64,000 nucleotides of DNA from Actinomycetota bacterium (lineage in GTDB: Bacteria > Actinomycetota > Actinomycetes > Actinomycetales > Dermatophilaceae), in NCBI GenBank assembly GCA_020161845.1, contig JAIUNK010000012.1:47599-111598 (forward strand), given 5' to 3'. The notes beneath the pieces were generated by a model. It was given only the letters and a program-made list of their open reading frames with translations. It was not told the DNA's origin and made no database searches. Made by a program: the position numbers and the translations under genes. Of the stretch, positions 54,096-62,675 are shown one piece after another. The stretch's first letter is position 1, and the number at the start of each line of letters is the position of its first letter.

Positions 54096-55787
54096 CTAGC
54101 GTGCGGACCCGTGTTCGCGCAGGAGGTCCAGGTGCGCGTGCACCAAGGGGATGACCGAGGCGCCCTCGCCGCTGGCCGACGCCACCCGTTTCATCGACCC
54201 GGCCCTGACGTCGCCGGCGGCGAACACCCCGGCCAGGCTGGTCTCCAGGCTGGCCGGCGGACGCCCGTCGACCCACCGCTCGATCGGTACGTCGCGACCC
54301 GTCAGCACGAACCCCTCGGGGTCGCGCGCCACGCTCTCCGGCAGCCAGTCGCAGGCCGGGTCGGCCCCGAGCAGGAGGAACAGCCCGTCGGCCGGCACGA
54401 CCCTGCCGACCGTCGATCCCGCGTCCGCCAGCTCCAGCCATTCCAGGCGGGGGTCCCCGCCGCCGCCCACCACCTCTGTGGCGGCCAGCACCCGGATGGC
54501 CGGGGTCGCCTCGATCTCCCGGATGAGGTAGGCGGACATCGTCGCGGTCAGGGACTCCCGACGCACGACGATCGTCACCGAGGCGGCGAACCGGGCGAGG
54601 TGCACCGCCGCCTGACCCGCGGAGTTGCCGCCGCCGACCACGAACACGTGGCGGCCCGTGCTCTCCCGGGCGACCGCGGTGGCGGCCCCGTAGTAGACGC
54701 CGTTGCCCACCAGCTCCTCGATCCCGGGCACGGCCAGGCGCCGGTAGGCGACGCCGGTGGCCAGGACCACGGTCCGCCCGCAGATGCGCACGTCCCCGAC
54801 GAGCACGTGGTGATGGGGCGACTCCTGCGGCGGCGCCGGGGCCAGCCCGTCGACGGGCCGACCGGTGTAGAACCGCGCGCCGAACCGGGCCGCCTGCACC
54901 CGCGCCCGTTGGGTGAGCCGCATCCCCGAGATGCCGCGCGGGAACCCCAGGTAGTTGCGGATCATCGAGCTGGAGCCGGCCTGCCCGCCGATCGCGCCGG
55001 ACTCGACGACGACGGTCGACAGGCCCTCGGAGGCGGCGTACACGGCGGCGGCCAGCCCGGCGGGGCCGGCCCCGACGATGAGCACGTCCGCCACCTGACC
55101 GGCCGGGATCTCGTCGTATCCGCCGTACATCGCCTCCGCCGCCGCGGCCGCCGTCGCCGCAGGGAGGATCGCGCCGGTGAACGTGCGCAGGATCGGTAGC
55201 CGGGCCCCAGGGCCGGCGGCATCGATGATCTCCTGACCCTCCGGGGAGCCGGCGGGGTGGAAGGAGGCCGGCATGCCCACCCGGTCCATCCAGTCGCGCA
55301 GGCCGGCCTCGACCGGGGTGTACCGGTCGTAGACGACCGCCGCGCTGGACACGACGGGGCCGCCGACCGACCAGCCCCACTCCGAGAGCAGTTCGATCAC
55401 GGCCGTGTGGAACTCCTCGTCCCGCGGGCCGCGGGGGATGTCCAGGAAGGTGTCGAAGTCGCTTTCCAGCGAGCGGCGGCGCAGCTCGTCGCGGCGGGCG
55501 GCGTATTCCGCGCCGGGGGCCACCAGGGCGACGCGGCGCGCCGTCGGGCAGTCGGCGTGCAGCCGGCGGAGCAGGTCCATGCCGCAGCCGTCCCCCAGCA
55601 CCAGCTCCGCGGCGATCATGGCCAGGGGCCGGGCCGCCGTGCGCAGGGCGAGGACTCGCTCGCGGGCCTGTTCGCCGGTGGTGGCGATCACGATCTCGTA
55701 GTCCCGGTCGTACCGGGATCGGAACTCCGCCTCCACGCTCCCGCGGGATTTCTCGGTCACCAGCAGGAGGGCGGGGCGTTCGCTCAT
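54096..55787 (-). CDS. Pseudo-receiver fused to thioredoxin-reductase-like flavoprotein
   Basis: 563 residues. Residues 1-140 have a response-regulator receiver pattern, but the phosphate-accepting Asp is E61 and the acidic pocket is T11-E12, so it cannot be phosphorylated normally. From about 233 the fold is thioredoxin reductase: FAD site GAGPAG (239-244), NADPH site GGGNSAG (385-391) and ATG motif [10 protein letters not shown]. The redox CxxC that should lie near 367 is absent (YYGAAT). It therefore needs another electron acceptor. TACCCT lies six bases before the ATG (leaderless). Convergent with the antiporter. Confidence 0.88.
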   Translation of the reverse strand: MSERPALLLVTEKSRGSVEAEFRSRYDRDYEIVIATTGEQARERVLALRTAARPLAMIAAELVLGDGCGMDLLRRLHADCPTARRVALVAPGAEYAARRDELRRRSLESDFDTFLDIPRGPRDEEFHTAVIELLSEWGWSVGGPVVSSAAVVYDRYTPVEAGLRDWMDRVGMPASFHPAGSPEGQEIIDAAGPGARLPILRTFTGAILPAATAAAAAEAMYGGYDEIPAGQVADVLIVGAGPAGLAAAVYAASEGLSTVVVESGAIGGQAGSSSMIRNYLGFPRGISGMRLTQRARVQAARFGARFYTGRPVDGLAPAPPQESPHHHVLVGDVRICGRTVVLATGVAYRRLAVPGIEELVGNGVYYGAATAVARESTGRHVFVVGGGNSAGQAAVHLARFAASVTIVVRRESLTATMSAYLIREIEATPAIRVLAATEVVGGGGDPRLEWLELADAGSTVGRVVPADGLFLLLGADPACDWLPESVARDPEGFVLTGRDVPIERWVDGRPPASLETSLAGVFAAGDVRAGSMKRVASASGEGASVIPLVHAHLDLLREHGSAR

Positions 55788-55793
55788 GGCCGA

Positions 55794-55799
55794 AGGGTA
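55794..55799 (-). promoter_or_regulatory. -10 element of the flavoprotein gene (leaderless)
   Basis: TACCCT on the minus strand, six bases before the ATG at 55787. Confidence 0.5.
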
Positions 55800-55963
55800 G
55801 ACGGGTTATTCGGGGGCCGCTCCAACGGCCGCGGCGGTCCGGCGCACGGTGCGAAACTGTCCTTTCGGTCGGTTCCTGCGTGCCGGACGTGACGTCGGGC
55901 CGGGCAGGGAGCAGACTGCGGGCAGCGCGTCGCCGCGGCCGGGGCCGGATCGGTCCGGGAACT

Positions 55964-55993
55964 GTTGGGGGACAAGGCGGTACGACGTACGCT
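55964..55993 (+). promoter_or_regulatory. Promoter of the FG-GAP gene
   Basis: TTGGGG (55964-55969), 18-base spacer, TACGCT (55988-55993); about 25 bases of leader with GGGAGG as ribosome site. Confidence 0.4.
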
Positions 55994-56024
55994 GGCAGAC
56001 CTCGTCGCATCCCCGGGAGGACCC

Positions 56025-57461
56025 GTGAACAAGCCCGCCGCGAAGCCCCTGCGCCTGCTCGCCGCGACAGCGGTCACCGCGCTCGCGGCGTACGGGGTGG
56101 TGCTGCCCCCCGCCACAGCCGTCGATGCCCCGCCGACCCCGCGGCCCCGCGCGACCGCCCAGCCGGCGCCGCCCCCCGCGAGCGGGACAACGGGTCGGGC
56201 CACCCCCGCGTGGGGCCTGAACCCGGCGCCCGGGCAGGACTGCCCCGCGGGATCGACGCGTACCACCACTCTCGCCAGCAGCACCTTCGACGGGGGCACG
56301 GGCGCGCCGTTCACCGTGACCGGCGCCTTCACGAGCGAGGGCGGGGCGCAGTTCGTCCGGCAGGCCGGCGGTGGCGCCCCGGTCGCCGATCTCATCGCCT
56401 CGCCGGACCTCGCGCCGACGGGCCCCTGGCGGGTCTACGTGAAGATGGACGTGCGCGGTGACTTCGCGGCCCAGGACCTGGTGGTGACCCCGCGGTACGG
56501 CGGGACCGCCTGGGCCGTCGCCTCGGCCGCGCAGGCCCAGGTCTCCGCGAGTACCTGGCGGACCGTGCATCTCGATCTCACGGACGGCGCCAATGAGCGC
56601 ACCCTCGGCGACCCGTTCAACGTGGTGATCGCGCGCGACGCCGGCACCGGGACCGTCGACATCGACAACCTCTCGGTGTACGCCTGCACGCCGCCGCTCA
56701 TGGGCGAGCCGGGCGACTTCAACGGCGACGGGTTCGCCGATGCGAAGTTCATCATGCGCAACGGCGATCTGCTGATGTCCGGCGGCACCCCGACCCGGTC
56801 GGCCACGTTGTGGAAGGCCGGCAACGGCTGGCAGTCGATGACCTGGATCGGTTCGGTGGGCGACACCAACGGCGACGGTTACACCGACCTGATGGCGCGG
56901 ACCGCCGGTGGGGACATGCTCGTCTACTTCGGCGACGGGGTGCGCAGCTTCGGCCGCTCGCAACGGGTCGGCTGGGGGTGGCAGGGGATGACCGCGATCC
57001 TGCCGGTCGGCGACGTGGACGGGGACGGCATGCAGGATGTCATCGCCCGTGACCCGGCCGGCAACATGCGGTTTTACACCTACCGCTCGGACGGCACGAT
57101 GACCGGCGGCCGCGTGGTCGGCACGGTCTGGAACGTCTTCCGGCACATCGTGGCGATCCGCAGTACGGCGGTGCCGGGCACCCCCACCCGCCTCTACGGC
57201 ATCCTGGCCAATGGGGACATGCTCTCCTACACCGTGACCAAGACCGGCGACATGTATGGCACCGGCACCAAGGTCGGCAACGGCTGGTTCTTCCCCCGGG
57301 TGGGCAGCGTCGGCGACTTCGACGGTGACGGTCTGGACGACGTCCTGGCGGTGACCGCGACCGGATCGGCATACATCTACCCCACCAACGGCCCCGGCGC
57401 CTGGAAGGGGATCAAGACGTTGCAGGAGACCATCTGGAACGCCGCGTTGGTCGTCGGCTGA
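56025..57461 (+). CDS. Secreted FG-GAP/VCBS repeat protein
   Basis: 478 residues. The GTG at 56025 follows GGGAGG and yields a Sec signal peptide (LRLLAATAVTALAAYGVVLPPATA). A Pro/Ala-rich linker follows, then a beta-sandwich of about 150 residues (binding-type, RVYVKMDVRGDF), then a beta-propeller with calcium loops GDFNGDGFADA, GDTNGDGYTDL, GDVDGDGMQDV and GDFDGDGLDDV. No catalytic motif is visible. Extracellular binding is likely; ligand unknown. It belongs to no operon. Confidence 0.85.
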   Translation: MNKPAAKPLRLLAATAVTALAAYGVVLPPATAVDAPPTPRPRATAQPAPPPASGTTGRATPAWGLNPAPGQDCPAGSTRTTTLASSTFDGGTGAPFTVTGAFTSEGGAQFVRQAGGGAPVADLIASPDLAPTGPWRVYVKMDVRGDFAAQDLVVTPRYGGTAWAVASAAQAQVSASTWRTVHLDLTDGANERTLGDPFNVVIARDAGTGTVDIDNLSVYACTPPLMGEPGDFNGDGFADAKFIMRNGDLLMSGGTPTRSATLWKAGNGWQSMTWIGSVGDTNGDGYTDLMARTAGGDMLVYFGDGVRSFGRSQRVGWGWQGMTAILPVGDVDGDGMQDVIARDPAGNMRFYTYRSDGTMTGGRVVGTVWNVFRHIVAIRSTAVPGTPTRLYGILANGDMLSYTVTKTGDMYGTGTKVGNGWFFPRVGSVGDFDGDGLDDVLAVTATGSAYIYPTNGPGAWKGIKTLQETIWNAALVVG

Positions 57462-57482
57462 CCGATCCTTGAGGCTGTCGGC

Positions 57483-57923
57483 ATGGCGAGTGCGCAGGTC
57501 CCCGGCTGGGACGAGTATTTCCTCGGCATCGCCACCGCCGTCGCCGCGCGGGCCAAGTGCACCCGGCGTCGGGTCGGGGCGGTGCTGGTCATCGAGCGAC
57601 GCATCATCGCCACCGGATACAACGGGGCGGCGCCGGGGGAGCCGGACTGCCTGGACGGTGCCTGTCCGCGGGGCCGGCTCGGGTACGACGTGGTCGCCGA
57701 GCTGGGTGACTATGACCGGCCCGGCACCGACGGCTTCTGCATCGCGATCCACGCCGAGGTGAACGCCCTGCTCTTCGCGACCCGGGACACCAAGGGCGCC
57801 ACGGCGTACATCACCGATCCACCCTGTCCCGGCTGCCGCAAGGCGTTGGCGGCCGCGGGGATCGTCCGCGCGGTCTGGCCGGGCGGGGAGCACGACCGGG
57901 CCGGTCTGACCCGGTGGACCTGA
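57483..57923 (+). CDS. dCMP deaminase-like zinc deaminase
   Basis: 146 residues of the cytidine/deoxycytidylate deaminase family. Zinc site H90-A-E92 and PC115-PGC118. The insert DCLDGACPRGR is typical of the dCMP/ComEB branch. It would supply dUMP for thymidylate synthesis; a substrate other than dCMP cannot be excluded. It is 22 bases after the FG-GAP gene. Confidence 0.85.
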   Translation: MASAQVPGWDEYFLGIATAVAARAKCTRRRVGAVLVIERRIIATGYNGAAPGEPDCLDGACPRGRLGYDVVAELGDYDRPGTDGFCIAIHAEVNALLFATRDTKGATAYITDPPCPGCRKALAAAGIVRAVWPGGEHDRAGLTRWT

Positions 57924-58021
57924 CCGACTTCGCGCGCCCGGCTTGGCGCGCTGACCTGGGATTTCAGGTGAACCTCCCGGTAGGGGACCTTCGGCACGCC
58001 CCGCGGCGCAAACGGCGCGCC

Positions 58022-58027
58022 TAGAGT
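58022..58027 (+). promoter_or_regulatory. -10 of the Nfn-rubrerythrin gene
   Basis: TAGAGT with no clear -35; gives a leader of about 85 bases that holds two inverted repeats. Confidence 0.4.
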
Positions 58028-58032
58028 GTGGC

Positions 58033-58053
58033 CCAACACACAGACAGTGTTGG
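58033..58053. promoter_or_regulatory. Inverted repeat 1 in the Nfn leader
   Basis: CCAACAC (58033-58039), seven bases, GTGTTGG (58047-58053), directly after the transcription start. It may be a repressor site or an mRNA hairpin. Confidence 0.5.
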
Positions 58054-58065
58054 TCGTGCTCGCGA

Positions 58066-58082
58066 GGGAACGGACCGTTCCC
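58066..58082. promoter_or_regulatory. Inverted repeat 2 in the Nfn leader
   Basis: GGGAACGG-A-CCGTTCCC, a perfect 17-bp odd palindrome, 36 bases before the start codon. Confidence 0.5.
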
Positions 58083-58117
58083 GGGGCAGAGCTGAGGGAC
58101 GAAAGAGGTCCAGATCC

Positions 58118-61100
58118 GTGTACACGATCGTCGATCGCCAGCAATTCTCGGACACCACCTTCCTGTGGGACGTCGACGCGCCCGACGTGGCCGCGTCGGC
58201 TCAGCCGGGGCACTTCGTGATGCTGCGGCTGCACGAGGGTTCGGAACGCATCCCGCTCACGGTCGCCGACTACGACCGGGACAAGGGCACGATCACCCTG
58301 GTCATCCAGGCGCTGGGCAAGACCACCCAGGAGATGCGCGACCGCTACAAGCCCGGCGACCACTTCGCCGACTTCGTCGGTCCGCTCGGGCTGCCGCAGC
58401 ACGTCGAGAAGGTCGGGCACGTCGTCCTGGTCGGTGGCGGCCTCGGGGTGGCCCCCGTCTATCCGCAGCTGCGGGCCTTCAAGGAGGCCGGCAACCGCAC
58501 CACGGGCATCATCGGCTTCCGCAACCAGGACCTGGTGTTCTGGGAGGACCGCTTCAAGGAGTACTGCGACGACCTGATCGTCTGCACCGACGACGGCAGC
58601 TACGGCCGCCCCGGCTTCGTGACCGACGCGCTCGCCGACGTCATCGAGCGCGAGAAGCCCGACCTGGTCGTCGCGATCGGTCCGATGCCGATGATGCGCG
58701 CCTGCGTCGAGACGACCCGGCCGTCCGGGACGCGGACGATGGTCTCGCTGAACTCGATCATGGTCGACGGCACGGGGATGTGCGGATCGTGCCGCGTCAC
58801 CGTGGATGGCAAGGTCAGGTTCGCCTGCGTCGACGGCCCCGACTTCGACGGCCACCAGGTGGACTTCGGCGAGCTGATGACCCGACAGGCCCGCTTCAAG
58901 GGTCTGGAGGCCGAGGCGAACGAGTCCTACGGTCACATCTGCAACCTGGAGCAGGAACTCTTCGTCGAGGGCAAGCGGGGCTATCGCACGGCCATGCAGG
59001 TGGTCCCCCACCAGACGGAGATGCCGGAGGCCGACGCCAAGATCCGCGCCACGAACTTCCAGGAGGTCAACCTCGGCTACGGCATGGCGGAGGCCTTCGC
59101 CGAAGCGGAGCGGTGCATCCAGTGCAAGAAGCCCAAGTGCATCGCCGGCTGCCCGGTGAGCATCGACATCCCCCGGTTCATCCGGCACGTGCTGGTGCGC
59201 GACCTCGACGGGGCGCTGGGCGTCATCAACGAGTCCAACCTGTTCCCCTCGATCTGCGGCCGCGTCTGCCCGCAGGAGAACCAGTGCGAGAGCCAGTGCA
59301 TCGTGCGCAACGAGAAGCGCGGCCGCGAGGCCGTGGGGATCGGCCGGCTGGAGCGCTTCGTCGGTGACAACGCGGTCCCGCGCCGCAACACCCCGCCGCA
59401 GGTCACCCGCACCCTGGGCAAGGTCGGCATCATCGGTTCCGGCCCGTCGGGCCTGGCGGCCGCGGCGGACCTGGCCAAGGCCGGCTGCGAGGTGACGGTC
59501 TTCGAGGCGCTGCACGTCGTGGGCGGCGTGCTGCAATACGGCATCCCGAGCTTCCGCCTGCCGCGCAACATCATCGACCGCGAGGTCTCCGGCCTGCGCG
59601 ACCTCGGCGTGCAGTTCGACACCAACAAGGTCGTCGGCAAGACGTTCACGATCGACCAGCTGATGAAGGATCGGGGCTTCGACTCGGTCTACATCGCGAC
59701 CGGCGCCGGCGCGCCGAGCTTCCTCGGCATCCCGGGCGAGCACGCCGGGCAGGTGCTCTCGGCGAACGAGTTCCTCACCCGCATCAACCTGATGGGCGGC
59801 AACAAGTTCCCCTACTTGGACACCCCCGTGGCCAAGTCGCAGTCGGTCATCGTCATCGGCGCCGGCAACACCGCGATGGACTGCCTGCGGGTGGCCAAGC
59901 GCGTCGGCGTCCCGAAGGTCACCTGCGTCTACCGCCGTTCCGAGGCGGAGGCCCCGGCCCGCATCGAGGAACTGCGGCACGCCAAGGAAGAGGGCATCGA
60001 GTTCCGCTTCCTGCACGCCCCCGTGGAGATCCGGCTGGACGAGGCCGGCAATGTCACCGCGATGAAGACCGAGGTCTGCGAGCTCGGCGAGCCGGACGAG
60101 CGGGGCCGGCGCAAGCCCGTCGGCACCGGCGTCTTCGAGGACATCGCGTGCGACACGGTCATCTACGCGCTCGGCACCAATGCCAACCCGATCATCGGGC
60201 AATCGGCGCCCGACCTGTCCCTGAACAAGTGGGGCTACATCGTGGCCGAGCCCGAGACCCAGGCCACCAACCTGCCCGGCGTCTTCGCCGGCGGCGACAT
60301 CGTCACCGGCGGCGCGACCGTCATCCTGGCGATGGGCGCCGGTCGGCGGGCCGCCAAGGCGATCGGTGCCTATCTCGCCTCGGGCGACGGCAACGACGCC
60401 CGGACCTGGCCGATCACCGCCGAGATGGCCGACGAGTTCGTCTCCCCCGTCCTGGTTGGGTCGGTCGACTCCGCGCCCGCACCAGCCGGCGAATCGCTGT
60501 CCGAGGTATCCGCGGCCACGCTCGGCGCCGAGGTGCCCGCACCGCAGGACGAGGCCCCCTCTCCTGCTGCCACCGCCCCCGGCGACGCGCCGGCACCCAC
60601 CCCGGTCGAGGAGGCCGCCATGGAGTCCCACCTGCTGTGCCCGAAGTGCCAACAGCCCCTTGACGGCGACGAGTCCTACATCTGCTGCGCTGGGCAGACT
60701 CTGACGTGGCGCTGCGACAGCTGCGGCAAGGTCTCCGAGGGCTTCGCGTTCCCCTACGGACAGTGCCCGATGTGCCAGGGCACGCTGGTCCGCGACGCGG
60801 GCGCCGGCCCGATCGACGAGGACAACGAGAAGGCCATGGAGGCCATCCGGACCGCCTTCGAAATCGAGCTCGGCGGCGGCGCCTACTACCGCAAGGCCGC
60901 GGAGGAGGCGAACGAGCCGGTCCTGAAGGACCTGTTCAGCCGGATGTCCGAGATGGAGGACGAGCACCTGGAGACGCTGCAGCGGCGTTACCACGCCGAG
61001 GTGCCCGCGCCGTCGCCCGACTTCGAGACCACCCGGGCCGCGATCTACGCCGGGCTGGACCACCACCCGGAGGACCCGGCGAACCTGCTCCGCGTGGCCA

Positions 61101-61273
61101 TCGGCTTCGAGAAGAGGGCCGTCGACTTCTTCAGCAAGCACATGGAGGAGTGCCCCGAGGGTTCCGTCGAGCGCGAGCTCTACGAGGAGCTGGCGGCCGA
61201 AGAGCGGGAGCACGTGGCCCTGCTGACCACCGAATTGGAACGGTTCCAGTCGGGCAAGGCCGGGATCCTCTAG
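58118..61273 (+). CDS. Nfn-type ferredoxin:NAD(P) oxidoreductase fused to rubredoxin-like and rubrerythrin domains
   Basis: 1051 residues. Residues 1-285 match NfnA/SudB (FAD/NAD fold; [2Fe-2S] ligands C222, C225, C237 in GTGMCGSCRV and FACVDGPDF). About 300-780 match NfnB/SudA/GltD: two [4Fe-4S] sets (C333, C336, C341, C345; C380, C384, C390, C394), FAD site near 437, NAD(P) site near 577. A Pro/Ala/Glu linker (about 790-835) leads to a zinc ribbon (C841/C844, C866/C869, C883/C886) and a four-helix ferritin-like domain (about 897-1045) with two ExxH irons. GTG 58118 has GAAAGAGG upstream. Inferred role: flavin bifurcation or NAD(P)H-driven peroxide reduction. Confidence 0.92.
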   Translation: MYTIVDRQQFSDTTFLWDVDAPDVAASAQPGHFVMLRLHEGSERIPLTVADYDRDKGTITLVIQALGKTTQEMRDRYKPGDHFADFVGPLGLPQHVEKVGHVVLVGGGLGVAPVYPQLRAFKEAGNRTTGIIGFRNQDLVFWEDRFKEYCDDLIVCTDDGSYGRPGFVTDALADVIEREKPDLVVAIGPMPMMRACVETTRPSGTRTMVSLNSIMVDGTGMCGSCRVTVDGKVRFACVDGPDFDGHQVDFGELMTRQARFKGLEAEANESYGHICNLEQELFVEGKRGYRTAMQVVPHQTEMPEADAKIRATNFQEVNLGYGMAEAFAEAERCIQCKKPKCIAGCPVSIDIPRFIRHVLVRDLDGALGVINESNLFPSICGRVCPQENQCESQCIVRNEKRGREAVGIGRLERFVGDNAVPRRNTPPQVTRTLGKVGIIGSGPSGLAAAADLAKAGCEVTVFEALHVVGGVLQYGIPSFRLPRNIIDREVSGLRDLGVQFDTNKVVGKTFTIDQLMKDRGFDSVYIATGAGAPSFLGIPGEHAGQVLSANEFLTRINLMGGNKFPYLDTPVAKSQSVIVIGAGNTAMDCLRVAKRVGVPKVTCVYRRSEAEAPARIEELRHAKEEGIEFRFLHAPVEIRLDEAGNVTAMKTEVCELGEPDERGRRKPVGTGVFEDIACDTVIYALGTNANPIIGQSAPDLSLNKWGYIVAEPETQATNLPGVFAGGDIVTGGATVILAMGAGRRAAKAIGAYLASGDGNDARTWPITAEMADEFVSPVLVGSVDSAPAPAGESLSEVSAATLGAEVPAPQDEAPSPAATAPGDAPAPTPVEEAAMESHLLCPKCQQPLDGDESYICCAGQTLTWRCDSCGKVSEGFAFPYGQCPMCQGTLVRDAGAGPIDEDNEKAMEAIRTAFEIELGGGAYYRKAAEEANEPVLKDLFSRMSEMEDEHLETLQRRYHAEVPAPSPDFETTRAAIYAGLDHHPEDPANLLRVAIGFEKRAVDFFSKHMEECPEGSVERELYEELAAEEREHVALLTTELERFQSGKAGIL

Positions 61274-61340
61274 GCCCACCAGCGCAACCTGGCGCGCGAG
61301 CGACCCTGGGCCGGCGCCCCCCGGTCGCTCGCCCGCCCGC

Positions 61341-61372
61341 GGTGCCCCCACCCCCCTCCGGGTGGGGGCACC
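61341..61372 (+). terminator. Terminator of the Nfn fusion gene
   Basis: GGTGCCCCCAC (61341-61351) pairs with GTGGGGGCACC (61362-61372) around a 10-base loop, 68 bases after the stop. Convergent with the amidotransferase gene, so it may serve both. Confidence 0.7.
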
Positions 61373-61447
61373 GGTGCGTTCCGGGGCGACGTACCGGCGT
61401 CGGGCTTCCGGTCCAGCACGACGGGCGCGGACGGCCCGCGAGGCGGA

Positions 61448-62251
61448 TCAGCGGTGGTGGATGCGGCCGACCGACGGGGTGTTGGGCGGCGGGGGCAGCG
61501 GGACGACGCTGCGACCGCCCGGGCCCAGGCCGGGCCGCCGCGTGGCGGCGAAGAAGAGCTTCGCCACGGGCCGCCAGATCCGCTCCAACTCGTCCTGGCG
61601 AGTCTCCAGCAGCGCGACGATGTCATCGTTGCCAGGGCCCCCAGCGGCGGCAGGTGGAGCGGGATCGCGACCCCAGCCCGCCACGATGGCGGCGTCCACC
61701 TCGGGGTGCCCCTGGATCCCCCAGGCGTGCTCGGCGAACCGCAGGATCTGCACCTGCCCCTGGGCGTCCCGGGCCAGCACGGTCGCCCCACCGGGCACGG
61801 TCGTGACCACGTCGCTGTTCCAGTGCACGACGGCGGCGTTCGCCGGCAGCGCCGCCATGATCGGGTCGTGACCGGCCAGCGCGAGTGGCCGGACCGGAAA
61901 AATCCCCCGAGAGGGTCCCTCGGGGTTGGCGCCGACCCGGCCGCCCAGGGCGACGGCGGCGAGCTGGTGCCCCAGGCACAGCCCGAGGAACGGGATGCTC
62001 TGGATCACCGACTGGATGACCAGAGACTTCGCGGCGGACAGCCACGGATGCCGAGCGTCGTCGTAGGCGCCCATCTCCCCACCGAGAAGAATCAGGCCAC
62101 TGTGCTCGCTCAGGGAGGGCGGCAGCGGGGCGCCGCGGTGGCAGGCCCGGACGTCCAGGACGACGTTGCACTGGTGGGCCCACGGCAGCAGATGTCCCGG
62201 CGGACACCCGCCCTCGTGTTGGACCACGAGGATGGGTCGGGCGCGGGGCAT
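61448..62251 (-). CDS. Class I glutamine amidotransferase (GuaA-like domain protein)
   Basis: 267 residues. Catalytic triad visible: C92 in FLGLCLGHQLAA, and H182 and E184 in GIQGHPEVD. It belongs to the stand-alone GATase1/YfeJ-like group, whose amino acceptor is often unknown. The C-terminal Pro/Arg-rich tail is extra. TAGGGT lies six bases before the ATG (leaderless). Confidence 0.88.
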   Translation of the reverse strand: MPRARPILVVQHEGGCPPGHLLPWAHQCNVVLDVRACHRGAPLPPSLSEHSGLILLGGEMGAYDDARHPWLSAAKSLVIQSVIQSIPFLGLCLGHQLAAVALGGRVGANPEGPSRGIFPVRPLALAGHDPIMAALPANAAVVHWNSDVVTTVPGGATVLARDAQGQVQILRFAEHAWGIQGHPEVDAAIVAGWGRDPAPPAAAGGPGNDDIVALLETRQDELERIWRPVAKLFFAATRRPGLGPGGRSVVPLPPPPNTPSVGRIHHR

Positions 62252-62319
62252 ACAGGCACCCTAAGGACGCCACCGGGGCGAGGGGGCCGAGCGTGGTTCG
62301 CGCCGGACCGGCCAAGATT

Positions 62320-62336
62320 CAATGTCGTCGACATTG
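62320..62336. promoter_or_regulatory. Odd palindrome CAATGTCG-T-CGACATTG
   Basis: Perfect 17-bp dyad, about 70 bases upstream of the amidotransferase start; AT-rich for this genome and so likely a protein site. Confidence 0.45.
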
Positions 62337-62557
62337 TTAACGGCGTTGCGCCGTCCTGCCGCGACAGGCCACGTCAGAGCGGCGATAGGGGCGCGTCCGG
62401 GGCCGGCCGGGAGGGTGCGGCGGGGGCCTAACGGCGGTCGTTGCGCAAGCCCGGGGGATGCCTGCGAGGCCCGCCTGCGCGAGTTGCACCGACCGTCCAG
62501 TCTTTGCCCCGCAAAAACCTTGCGAACTGTGCCCAAGGGTCGATAGGGACTGCGGAA

Positions 62558-62595
62558 CGTGGCGGGCGGCGGAGGAGGGGCCGCCGCCCGCCACG
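62558..62595. terminator. 15-bp hairpin downstream of oppF
   Basis: CGTGGCGGGCGGCGG (62558-62572) and its perfect complement (62581-62595), 8-base loop. It lies 81 bases beyond the oppF stop. Confidence 0.6.
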
Positions 62596-62626
62596 GACCA
62601 TCGCCCGCCACTGGGCGGTGGCACAC

Positions 62627-62660
62627 GGGCCCAGGTCGCTGCGCGACGGTGGGCCCTTTT
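62627..62660. terminator. Hairpin just beyond the oppF stop
   Basis: GGGCCCA (62627-62633) and TGGGCCC (62650-62656), with an inner stem. TTTT follows on the plus strand only, yet the position fits termination of the minus-strand opp operon. Confidence 0.45.
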
Positions 62661-62675
62661 CGCGTCGGGGCGCGT

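Larger units (their letters stand above)
62252..62675. other. 424-bp gap between the amidotransferase and oppF genes
   Basis: No gene seen. It holds the amidotransferase -10 (62258-62263, minus strand), a 17-bp palindrome at 62320-62336, and two strong hairpins downstream of oppF. Confidence 0.6.

Noticed and set aside
53107-56010. 967-codon minus-strand frame across the antiporter and flavoprotein
   Set aside because: Arg/Gly-rich translation without domain pattern; overlaps two well-supported genes.
57710-61351. 1213-codon open frame on the minus strand opposite the Nfn fusion
   Set aside because: It is the antisense shadow of a very GC-rich gene. The plus strand shows clear domains and cofactor motifs; the minus frame shows none.
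62252-62675. Possible tRNA or small RNA gene in the hairpin-rich gap
   Set aside because: I could not fold a cloverleaf or find an acceptor CCA; the hairpins are better read as terminators.
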